DNA of 64,000 nt from Knoellia sinensis KCTC 19936. Lineage in GTDB: Bacteria > Actinomycetota > Actinomycetes > Actinomycetales > Dermatophilaceae. Both the position numbers and the translations under genes were made by a program. This document shows, one piece after another, positions 7,582 to 15,090 of the stretch; within the stretch, counting starts at the first letter, position 1; each line of letters starts with the position of its first letter. The notes under the pieces were generated by a model. That model saw nothing but the letters and a program-made list of their open reading frames with translations. It made no database searches and was not told the origin of the DNA. The stretch is taken from contig NZ_AVPJ01000001.1 of the NCBI RefSeq assembly GCF_000768705.1, positions 310,001-374,000 of the forward strand, given 5' to 3'.

Positions 7582-9375
7582 ATGGGGAAGGTGACCCAGC
7601 ACGCACCTGAAGGCCGGACCCCGACGACGCTCCACGCTGCCGACCCGAACGACTCCCCGTGGTGGCACGACGCCGTGATCTACCAGATCTATCCGCGTTC
7701 GTGGGCGGACTCCGACGGTGACGGCATCGGCGACCTCAAGGGAATCACCGACCGGCTGCCCTACCTGCGAGACCTCGGGGTGGATGCTGTCTGGCTCTCA
7801 CCCTTCTATGTGTCACCGATGCACGACGCGGGCTACGACGTCGCGAACTACCGCGACATCGACCCCCTGTTCGGCTCCCTGGCCGACGCCGACGCGCTCA
7901 TCGCCCGGGCGCACGACCTGGGACTCAAGATCATCGTGGACCTGGTGCCCAACCACTCGTCGAGTGAGCACGAGTGGTTCCGGGCCGCGCTCAAGGCCGG
8001 CCCGGGAAGCCCCGAACGCGCCCGCTACGTCTTCCGGGAGGGCAAGGGCGAGCAGGGCGAGAAGCCGCCGAACAACTGGCCCTCGGTCTTCGGCGGAAAC
8101 GGGTGGACGCGTGTCACCGAGGAGGACGGCAACCCCGGTGAGTGGTACCTCCACATCTTCGACACGACGCAGCCCGACTACGACTGGACCAACCCCGAGG
8201 TCGGGGACGAGTTCGCGTCGATCCTCCAGTTCTGGTGCGACCGGGGTGTCGACGGCTTCCGGGTCGACGTGGCCCACGGCCTCATCAAGGAGGAGGGCCT
8301 CCCGGACTGGGACGGGCCGCTCCTGATGCTCGACGCGACCGATCACAACCCGAACGCTGCCCTCCCTCCGGACGTCGAGGCACAGGACGTGACGGCACGG
8401 GTCCACGAGGCGGGTCCCGGCGGCCGGCCTCCGATGTGGGACCAGGAGGGGGTCCACGAGATCTATCGCCGCTGGCGTTCCCTCCTCGACGAACAGCCTT
8501 CTCCTGCACGGATTCTGTGCGCCGAAGCCTGGGTCAAGCCGACCGAGCGGCTCGCCCGCTACGTCCGCCCGGACGAGATGCACCAAGCCTTCAACTTCGA
8601 CTTCCTGGACACGCATTGGGACGCGGCGAAGTTGCAGTCGGTGATCGAGCACTCGTTCCGGCACAACGACGCCGTCGGGGCCCCGACGACCTGGGTGCTC
8701 TCGAACCACGATGTCGTCCGGCACGCCTCGCGCCTCGGCCTCGACCAGTCGCTTCCACGGCCGAACGGCATCGCCGCAGACCAGGCCCAACCCGATGCCG
8801 AACTCGGGCTCCGACGCGCACGGGCCGCGACGATGCTCATGCTCGGGCTGCCGGGCAGCGCCTACATCTATCAGGGCGAGGAACTGGGTCTGCCGGAGTC
8901 GACCGACATGCCGCACGAGTTCCGTCAGGACCCGACCTTCCACCGGACCGAGGGCAAGGAGATCGGGCGCGACGGATGCCGTGTCCCAATGCCCTGGGTC
9001 AAGGATGCGCCGAGCCTCGGGTTCGGCCCCGGTGTCGCGACCTGGCTGCCGCAACCGGAGTCGTACGGGGCATTCGCCGTGGACCAGCAAGCCGGCGTGG
9101 ACGGGTCGACCCTCGAGCTGTATCGCTCGATGCTCACGGCCCGGCGGGCCGACCGACTCGGGCTGGGTTCGGCGACCTGGCACGAGTTGTCGAGTCGCGA
9201 TGTCGTCGCGTTCGTCAATGCCGCCCACGACGATTCGCGTCGCACGCTGGTCCTCGTGAACCTCGGCGCGGAGCCGGTGGCGCTGCCCGATGGCGCCGTC
9301 GTGACCCACCGGTCCGGCGAACTCGATGGCGACGGCCTCATCCCCACGGATGTCGCCATCTGGGCTCGGATCTGA
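7582..9375 (+). CDS. GH13 alpha-glucosidase / oligo-alpha-glucosidase
   Basis: A cytosolic alpha-glucosidase of GH13 (AglA/oligo-1,6-glucosidase type) that releases glucose from malto- or isomalto-oligosaccharides or sucrose-like substrates. Family regions in order: PWWHDAVIYQIYPRSWADS, VDLVPNHSS, catalytic nucleophile Asp in GFRVDVAHGL, acid/base Glu in LCAEAWV and transition-state Asp in VLSNHDVVRH. At 597 aa it has the usual length. An open frame extends upstream to 7447 through the palindromic repeat, but similarity begins after ATG 7582; GTG 7591 is an alternative. It is followed 1 bp later by the glycerophosphodiesterase gene, suggesting an operon with 9377-10195. Confidence 0.92.
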   Translation: MGKVTQHAPEGRTPTTLHAADPNDSPWWHDAVIYQIYPRSWADSDGDGIGDLKGITDRLPYLRDLGVDAVWLSPFYVSPMHDAGYDVANYRDIDPLFGSLADADALIARAHDLGLKIIVDLVPNHSSSEHEWFRAALKAGPGSPERARYVFREGKGEQGEKPPNNWPSVFGGNGWTRVTEEDGNPGEWYLHIFDTTQPDYDWTNPEVGDEFASILQFWCDRGVDGFRVDVAHGLIKEEGLPDWDGPLLMLDATDHNPNAALPPDVEAQDVTARVHEAGPGGRPPMWDQEGVHEIYRRWRSLLDEQPSPARILCAEAWVKPTERLARYVRPDEMHQAFNFDFLDTHWDAAKLQSVIEHSFRHNDAVGAPTTWVLSNHDVVRHASRLGLDQSLPRPNGIAADQAQPDAELGLRRARAATMLMLGLPGSAYIYQGEELGLPESTDMPHEFRQDPTFHRTEGKEIGRDGCRVPMPWVKDAPSLGFGPGVATWLPQPESYGAFAVDQQAGVDGSTLELYRSMLTARRADRLGLGSATWHELSSRDVVAFVNAAHDDSRRTLVLVNLGAEPVALPDGAVVTHRSGELDGDGLIPTDVAIWARI

Positions 9376-9376
9376 C

Positions 9377-10195
9377 ATGGCCAGGGCGGAGCACTTCACC
9401 TATTTCGACCACGAGGGCCCCATCGCGATGGCGCACCGAGGCGGGGCGGCCTATGGCCCGAACATCGGCCTTGAGAACACTGTCCGCGCCTTCCGGGAGG
9501 CCGTGGCGCTGGGGTACCACTACCTCGAGACCGACGTTCATGCGACGTCGGACGGCGAACTCATCGCGTTCCACGACACGCACCTCGACCGGACCACCGA
9601 CAGTGCGGGAGCCATCATCGACCTGCCGTACTCGGCGGTGCGCGATGCCCGCATCAACGGCACCGACCCGGTCCCGTTGCTCACCGAGTTGCTCGAGGAG
9701 TTCCCGACGACGCGACTCAACATCGACGTCAAGGCCGACGCTGCGCTTGCGCCCACGATCGACACCATCCGGCGCCACAACGCCATCGACCGGGTCTGCA
9801 TCGGCTCGTTCAGCGAGAGGCGGGTGCGAGCGGCCCGCCGGGGCCTCGGACCCCGACTGGCCACCGCGGCCGGGCAAGTCGGGACGGGTGCGCTGCGCTA
9901 TGCCCCGACGCCGCTGTCCCTCCTGCTGCACACTCCGGCCCCCGTGCTGCAGATCCCCGTGGCGCACCGCATCCGCGGACGCCAGATCACCCTCGTGACA
10001 CCGCAACTCGTGTCCGTGGCGCATCGACTGGGCAAACAGGTCCACGTGTGGTTCCACCCGTGGAGCGACGAGTCCGCGGTGGAGATGCACCGCCTGCTCG
10101 ACCTCGGCGTCGACGGCATCGTCACCGACCACATCGCCACCCTGCGTGACGTCCTGAGCGAACGCGGCCACCCCCTCAGCCCTGACGTAGCGTGA
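9377..10195 (+). CDS. Glycerophosphodiester phosphodiesterase
   Basis: This GDPD-family enzyme hydrolyses deacylated phospholipid headgroup diesters to glycerol 3-phosphate and an alcohol. The TIM-barrel catalytic residues are visible: MAHRGG (catalytic His), LENTVRAF, ETDVHATSDGELIAFHD (metal-binding Glu/Asp and second His) and NIDVKAD. No signal peptide is seen, so it should act in the cytoplasm. The start at 9377 sits right after the alpha-glucosidase stop. Length is 272 aa. Its C-terminus (WSDESAVEMHRLLDLGVDGIVTD) is typical. Confidence 0.93.
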   Translation: MARAEHFTYFDHEGPIAMAHRGGAAYGPNIGLENTVRAFREAVALGYHYLETDVHATSDGELIAFHDTHLDRTTDSAGAIIDLPYSAVRDARINGTDPVPLLTELLEEFPTTRLNIDVKADAALAPTIDTIRRHNAIDRVCIGSFSERRVRAARRGLGPRLATAAGQVGTGALRYAPTPLSLLLHTPAPVLQIPVAHRIRGRQITLVTPQLVSVAHRLGKQVHVWFHPWSDESAVEMHRLLDLGVDGIVTDHIATLRDVLSERGHPLSPDVA

Positions 10196-10199
10196 CCGC

Positions 10200-11609
10200 G
10201 TGAGTTCACCGGGAGCAAGGACGCAGGCAACCGGGTCGCCGCACAGCGGAGTGTTCGGCCCGGAGTACGCCGCACTGACGATCGCGATCCTGTCGATCAT
10301 CGCCGTCATCGCCTTCGAGTCGATGGCCGTCTCGACGGCGATGCCGGAGGTGGCGCGCGAACTCGATGCCGTGCGCTCCTATGCGTTGGCCTTCTCTGTC
10401 ATGCTCACCCTCCAACTGCTTGGCATCGTTCTTGCCGGCGTCTGGTGCGATCGGTCAGGGCCGGTGCCGTCTCTGGTGGCCGGGCAGATCCTGTTTGCCC
10501 TGGGCTGCGGAATCTGCGGCGCGTCGACGGCCTTCGGACCGTTCCTTCTCGGGCGCGCGGTGGCGGGACTCGGGGCGGGACTCACCTTCGTGGCCGGCTT
10601 CGTCGTCATCGGACGCGCCTATCCGGAAACGTTGCGGCCCAAGGTGTTCGGCGTTCTCAGCGCGGCCTGGGTGCTGCCTTCGCTGCTGGGACCCGTCCTC
10701 GCCGGGTGGATCACCACCACCTTCTCGTGGCGGTGGGTCTTCTGGGTCGTCGTCGTCCCCGCCGCCGGCGCACTCGCGGTGATCGTTGCCCGCAGGCGCC
10801 AGATCCTCGGCGACGGTGCAGACATCGAACCGTCGAGCCGGGACCACCGCGAACACGTCCGTGCCGCGTGGCTCGGGCTCGCGATCGCCGTGGCTGCCGG
10901 GCTCATGCAGTGGGGGATGCACGACCTCGAGCTGCGGTGGTCGCCCCGGACCGTGGGTGGGCTCGTCGGGCTTGCCGGTGTTGCGGTCTGCGCGCCGCTG
11001 CTCCTGCCGAGCGGGACGTTCTCCATGAGGCGCGGGCTGTCCTCGGTCATGTTGAGTCGGTTCCTCCTCCCCTTCGCCTTCTTCGGGACCCTGACCTATA
11101 TCCCCCTCATGCTCACGGGAGAGCGCGGCCTGTCCCTCGCACAGGCCGGAGGCCTCTTGGCGGTCGGATCGATCGGCTGGTCGGTCGGCTCCTGGATCCA
11201 GGGCCGCGATGCCTTCGCCGGGCGCCGCGACCGGCTCGTCAGCAGCGGGGGCGCTGCACTCGCCGTGGGACTGCTCTGCGTGGTGGCGATCGCCCACTTC
11301 GGCTGGTCACCCTGGTTCGTCGCGGGCGCCCTCGCCGTATGTGGCCTGGGGATGGGACTCGGCACGGCGAGCCTGTCCGTGCTTGCGCTGTCGATGACCC
11401 CCGTGGCCGACCACGGCTCGGCGTCCTCGTCGCTCCAACTGGCCGACGTCCTGGGCTCGGTCATCGGAATCGCCGGAACGGGCGCGATCTTCGCGGCTCT
11501 CCATGTCGGCCGAGGTCAGGACACCCCTGTGTTCGTCACGATGTGGTTGTGCACCGCGGTCGTCGCCTCGCTCGTGATCGTCGCGGGTCGCCGCATCGCC
11601 CAGCGGTAG
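10200..11609 (+). CDS. MFS transporter, multidrug-exporter-like
   Basis: A polytopic inner-membrane protein of the major facilitator superfamily with about 12-14 helices. The N-terminal half resembles DHA2-type drug exporters: FESMAVSTAMPEVARELDAV, the motif-A-like loop GVWCDRSGP and LGRAVAGLGAGLTFVAG. Its substrate cannot be deduced. The GTG start at 10200 lies 6 nt after a TAGCGT box that overlaps the upstream stop codon, suggesting a leaderless transcript separate from the GDPD gene. The next gene follows after 11 bp on the same strand. Confidence 0.88.
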   Translation: MSSPGARTQATGSPHSGVFGPEYAALTIAILSIIAVIAFESMAVSTAMPEVARELDAVRSYALAFSVMLTLQLLGIVLAGVWCDRSGPVPSLVAGQILFALGCGICGASTAFGPFLLGRAVAGLGAGLTFVAGFVVIGRAYPETLRPKVFGVLSAAWVLPSLLGPVLAGWITTTFSWRWVFWVVVVPAAGALAVIVARRRQILGDGADIEPSSRDHREHVRAAWLGLAIAVAAGLMQWGMHDLELRWSPRTVGGLVGLAGVAVCAPLLLPSGTFSMRRGLSSVMLSRFLLPFAFFGTLTYIPLMLTGERGLSLAQAGGLLAVGSIGWSVGSWIQGRDAFAGRRDRLVSSGGAALAVGLLCVVAIAHFGWSPWFVAGALAVCGLGMGLGTASLSVLALSMTPVADHGSASSSLQLADVLGSVIGIAGTGAIFAALHVGRGQDTPVFVTMWLCTAVVASLVIVAGRRIAQR

Positions 11610-11620
11610 GGTCACCGACC

Positions 11621-12397
11621 ATGAGTGCAGCCGAACACCGTGTGCGGGCGACGACCACGGGTGGGGTCGCGACCATCGCCCTCGACTCGCCCCACAACCG
11701 CAACGCCCTGTCGGACCAACTCGTGCGCGAGCTGCACGAGGCGCTGGAGGCCGCCGCCACCGATGACGCAGTGCGATGCGTCGTGCTCACCCACACCGGC
11801 GGGACGTTCTGCGCCGGGGCCGACCTGTCGGAGGCCTCGAGCGGCGCCGTCGGGGACCCGGCGCGGGCGCGGGCCGACCAGCTCGTCGACCTGCTCCGAG
11901 GGATCGTCGCGTTGCCCAAGCCGGTCGTGGGTCGGATCGACGGCCATGTTCGAGCGGGCGGGATGGGACTCGTCGCGGCCTGCGACATGGTCGTCGCCGG
12001 CCCCTCGTCCACCTTCGCGCTCACCGAATCACGCCTCGGCCTGGCGGCGTCGGTCATCTCGCTCGTCCTGCTCCCCCGGGTCGAATCGCGCGCGGCGTCG
12101 CGCTACTTCCTCACGGGTTCGACGTTCGATGCCACCGAGGCGGCCCACATCGGGTTGGTCACCGCAGCCGCGGACCACGTCGACGCCGTCGTCGGTGACC
12201 TCACGACGGAGCTTGCACGCTGCTCCCCCCAAGGACTGCGCGAGACCAAGCTCCTCGTCAACCACGACCTCCTCGCCGGCATCGACGCGCACCGCGACCG
12301 GGTGGCAGAGCAGTCGTCACGCCTCTTCTCCAGCGAGGAGGCCCGTGAGGGCATGACCGCGTTCCTCGAGCGCCGCACACCCCGCTGGGTCCCCTGA
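11621..12397 (+). CDS. Enoyl-CoA hydratase/isomerase family protein
   Basis: A crotonase-fold enzyme of 258 aa, probably hydrating 2-enoyl-CoA in fatty-acid or related acyl-CoA catabolism. The two oxyanion-hole regions are seen: LTHTGGTFCAGADLSEA and the GGMGLVAACDMVVAG loop. The C-terminal ERRTPRW is typical of actinobacterial EchA proteins. The catalytic Glu pair of classical hydratases is not clearly conserved, so an isomerase or other crotonase activity is possible. The ATG at 11621 follows a TAGGGT box by 8 nt. Confidence 0.88.
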   Translation: MSAAEHRVRATTTGGVATIALDSPHNRNALSDQLVRELHEALEAAATDDAVRCVVLTHTGGTFCAGADLSEASSGAVGDPARARADQLVDLLRGIVALPKPVVGRIDGHVRAGGMGLVAACDMVVAGPSSTFALTESRLGLAASVISLVLLPRVESRAASRYFLTGSTFDATEAAHIGLVTAAADHVDAVVGDLTTELARCSPQGLRETKLLVNHDLLAGIDAHRDRVAEQSSRLFSSEEAREGMTAFLERRTPRWVP

Positions 12398-12412
12398 CCC
12401 GCCCCGATTCCC

Positions 12413-12436
12413 GTCCCGGTCGGGCAAGAAGTCGCA
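12413..12436. repeat. Degenerate half-copy of the dispersed palindromic element
   Basis: The stretch GTCCCGGTCGGGCAAGAAG and the following GTCGCA align with the right arm of the palindromic element (GTCCCAACGGGGCACAAAG then GTCGCA) with several differences. It lies 15 nt after the enoyl-CoA hydratase stop, the same kind of position as the intact copies. This is by-eye similarity of a short sequence, so confidence is limited. Confidence 0.45.
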
Positions 12437-12447
12437 GGTGAGGGCGG

Positions 12448-13107
12448 TCAGCCGCGGGTGAGGGCGTGGCCTGCGGCCGTGCTCAGCCGAGTCCACCGAC
12501 CGTTCGTGGCGATCGTGGACTCCGCGCCCGGCGTGAGGAAACCGAGGGCGTATGCCGCGAAGGCCAGTGCCGCAGGGAAGCCCAGCTCTCCCTCGCTCGC
12601 CGGAACGACCCGGCCCCACACCCGCTCACGCAGCGCCGTGACGGCATGTGCTCCGGCACCGTCGGGCGTGCCGGACGCCACCTCGGCGATGCCCTCGGAT
12701 GCGGTGTGCTGCAACGTTTCTGACGCCACGGGTCCCACGGTGACCCATCCCGAGCGGGGTGGCGAGACCGCTGCCCAGGCAGCCGACATCGTCATCGGCG
12801 GTACCGGCAGCACGGCCCTCTCCCCCAGCCGGGCCACCCGATCACTCACGGCGGCGAGTGGCACGACGACGTCGAGCTCGGCCGGCTCGGCCAGCGCCGA
12901 CGTGCGCAGGCCGATCGTCGTCCCGGTTCCCATGAGGCCCGAGCCGGGCAACACTCCCACCCACGCGGCCAACACGGGCCCGATCGCCTGGAGCCGCACG
13001 GCACCGTCGGCGTCGAGCGCGCGGGCGCGGGCGGCATACCGACCGAGGTCCTGCAGGGACTCTGCGTCGGCGAGCACCAACTCGGACGCCGGAACGGTGG
13101 CGCTCAC
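12448..13107 (-). CDS. Conserved actinobacterial protein of unknown function
   Basis: I do not recognise a named domain. The predicted 219-aa protein is alanine-rich and soluble, with an N-terminus (VSATVPASELVLADAESLQDLGRYAARARALDAD, split here as VSATVPASELVLADAESLQ and DLGRYAARARALDAD) that I associate with a conserved gene next to the 4HBT thioesterase in related genomes. The GTG at 13107 forms a GTGA overlap with the thioesterase stop, supporting that start; an in-frame ATG at 13119 would overlap by 16 bp. Translational coupling suggests a linked role, but none can be named. Confidence 0.7.
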   Translation of the reverse strand: MSATVPASELVLADAESLQDLGRYAARARALDADGAVRLQAIGPVLAAWVGVLPGSGLMGTGTTIGLRTSALAEPAELDVVVPLAAVSDRVARLGERAVLPVPPMTMSAAWAAVSPPRSGWVTVGPVASETLQHTASEGIAEVASGTPDGAGAHAVTALRERVWGRVVPASEGELGFPAALAFAAYALGFLTPGAESTIATNGRWTRLSTAAGHALTRG

Positions 13108-13580
13108 TTGGCCGACCACCTGAAGGTGACTGGGTCTCCGGCGTGGACCGCCAGCGCTGCTCGGTCCTCGTCGGTCAGTCGCCGGGGGCGCGCCGTCGCG
13201 AAGTCATAGAGCACGAGTCCGGTCTCGGCGACCGCATAGACACGTTCGCCGAGAGACTCGGGGTCGCGGACGGCATACCCGAGATTGAAGCCGGCGCCGT
13301 GCACGCTGGTGACCCACATGTCGACCTCGATCGGCTCGGGTCGGTAGGTGAGCGGTGCGACGTACTCGATCTCGTGGCGCGACACGATCACCCCGGTGTC
13401 GAGCAGCGAACGCTCCTCGCCGAACCACTCGCGGAAGCCGATGACGCGGGCGTCCTCGAGGAGCCGGAGGTATTGCACGTTGTTGACGTGCCCGTAGGCG
13501 TCCATGTCGGACCAGCGGAGCGGGACCTCGGTGCGATAGGGACGTGCGGAGGGGACGGAGGCGGGGGCGTCCTGCGGCAT
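13104..13580 (-). CDS. Hotdog-fold acyl-CoA thioesterase (4HBT family)
   Basis: A 158-aa single-hotdog thioesterase expected to hydrolyse acyl-CoA or a related thioester. The family signature WSDMDAYGHVNNVQYLRLLEDAR carries the conserved Asp and HVNN helix start. Strands such as RHEIEYVAPLTYRPEPIEVD and VYAVAETGLVLYD complete the fold. A CACACT box lies 6 nt before the ATG at 13580, and the divergent serine hydrolase starts 60 bp away, so the two promoters share a short spacer. Confidence 0.9.
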   Translation of the reverse strand: MPQDAPASVPSARPYRTEVPLRWSDMDAYGHVNNVQYLRLLEDARVIGFREWFGEERSLLDTGVIVSRHEIEYVAPLTYRPEPIEVDMWVTSVHGAGFNLGYAVRDPESLGERVYAVAETGLVLYDFATARPRRLTDEDRAALAVHAGDPVTFRWSAK

Positions 13581-13639
13581 GCGACCAGTGTGTCAGCCCC
13601 ACAGAACCCGTCGCCGGGCCCTGTCCCTACGCTGGACCA

Positions 13640-15031
13640 ATGCCGCTCTCCCCCACGACGACTGCACGCCTCGACCATGTTCTAGCGACCGGTCAGCGCG
13701 ACCACAGATTGCCGTCGGTCGCAGCGGGACTCGTGCGTGGCGGTGAGCTGGTGTGGTCCGGAGCGGTGGGCACCTCCGATGGTCGCGCCGACGGCCCTCC
13801 TGTCGACTCCGACACGCAGTTCCGGATGGGTTCCATCACCAAGACGATCGTGGCCGTCGCGGTCATGCGGCTGCGTGACGAGGGGCTGATCGACCTGACG
13901 GACCGCTTCGGCACGCATGTGCCGGGCAGCGCGCTCGACGACGTGACGATCGAGCAATTGCTCAGCCACGCCGGCGGCGTCCAGGCCGAGACCGAGAGCG
14001 GCTGGTGGGAGCGCACACCGGGTGGCGACTGGGACCACCTCGTGGGCTCGGGCGTGGGGACCCGATTCCGTTCCGGGAGACGCTTCCACTACTCCAACAC
14101 CGGGTATGCCGCCCTCGGTCGCCTCCTCGAAGTCGTCCGCGAGCGCCCGTGGTTCGACGTCGTCCGGGAGGAGCTCCTCGAGCCGTTGGGCATGCGTCGC
14201 ACGACGCCGCGCCCATCAGGGCCGGCAGCGCAGGGACTCGCGGTGCACCCCTTTGCCGATGTCCTTCTCCATGAGCCGGAGCACGACGGCGGTGCGATGG
14301 CACCCGCCGGGCAGTTGTGGACCACCGTCGAGGACCTCGCGCGATGGGCGGCGCTCCTGGGTGGCCGCACCGAGAGCCTGCTCGCCGAGTCCACGCTGGC
14401 CGAGATGGTGGAGCCGCACCACGTCGTCGACGAGCCGGGGCAGCCGTGGAACGGCGCGCACGGCCTCGGTTGGCAGGTGTGGAACGACGGCGGTGCCCGC
14501 ACCGCCGGGCATGGAGGCTCCATGCCCGGCTTCCTCGCGATGCAACGGGTCCACCTCGACGCCGCCGGCGGTGACGGCCCGCCGGGTCAGGCGGGCGACG
14601 GGGTCGTCCTCCTCACGAACACGACGGCGAGCGTTGCCCTCAAGACCCTTCCCAAGCAACTGCTCCGCACCCTTCGTGAGCTCGAACTACCCGAGGTGAC
14701 CCCGTGGGTGGCTGCCGGGACCAGCGAGGTGCTGGAGCTCGCGGGCACGTGGCACTGGGGGTCTGCGACGGAGACCGCAAAGTTCGTCGGCGAGCACCTT
14801 GTCCTCGGAACGCCGGGCGCGGGTCGCGGCTCGCGATTCGAACGTGTCGGTTCGGGCGTGGACAACTGGGTGGGGCTCGACGGCTACTACACGGGCGAGC
14901 CGCTGCAGGTCGTTCGCCGAGCGGACGGGTCTGTGTCCCACTTGGACCTGGCCACGTTCCGATTCACCCGGACGCCCTACGACCCCCACGGTGACGTCCC
15001 CGGCGGGGTCGACGAACGCGGCTGGCACTGA
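13640..15031 (+). CDS. Serine hydrolase, class C beta-lactamase/esterase family
   Basis: A 463-aa penicillin-binding-fold hydrolase. The catalytic SxxK is SITK (in FRMGSITKTIVAVAV), the YxN motif is YSNTGYAALG, and a GHGG motif near TAGHGGSMPGF replaces the KTG box. Related proteins act as esterases, D-amino peptidases or peptidases; the C-terminal ~110 residues form a beta-rich domain seen in stand-alone actinobacterial members. No signal peptide is apparent, so it is probably cytoplasmic. The ATG at 13640 follows TACGCT by 6 nt, suggesting a leaderless mRNA. Confidence 0.9.
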   Translation: MPLSPTTTARLDHVLATGQRDHRLPSVAAGLVRGGELVWSGAVGTSDGRADGPPVDSDTQFRMGSITKTIVAVAVMRLRDEGLIDLTDRFGTHVPGSALDDVTIEQLLSHAGGVQAETESGWWERTPGGDWDHLVGSGVGTRFRSGRRFHYSNTGYAALGRLLEVVRERPWFDVVREELLEPLGMRRTTPRPSGPAAQGLAVHPFADVLLHEPEHDGGAMAPAGQLWTTVEDLARWAALLGGRTESLLAESTLAEMVEPHHVVDEPGQPWNGAHGLGWQVWNDGGARTAGHGGSMPGFLAMQRVHLDAAGGDGPPGQAGDGVVLLTNTTASVALKTLPKQLLRTLRELELPEVTPWVAAGTSEVLELAGTWHWGSATETAKFVGEHLVLGTPGAGRGSRFERVGSGVDNWVGLDGYYTGEPLQVVRRADGSVSHLDLATFRFTRTPYDPHGDVPGGVDERGWH

Positions 15032-15090
15032 GGCCCCTTCCGCGCACGAGCTGAGCCGCTGTCGGTCGGCCCCCTTACGGTGGGGTGACC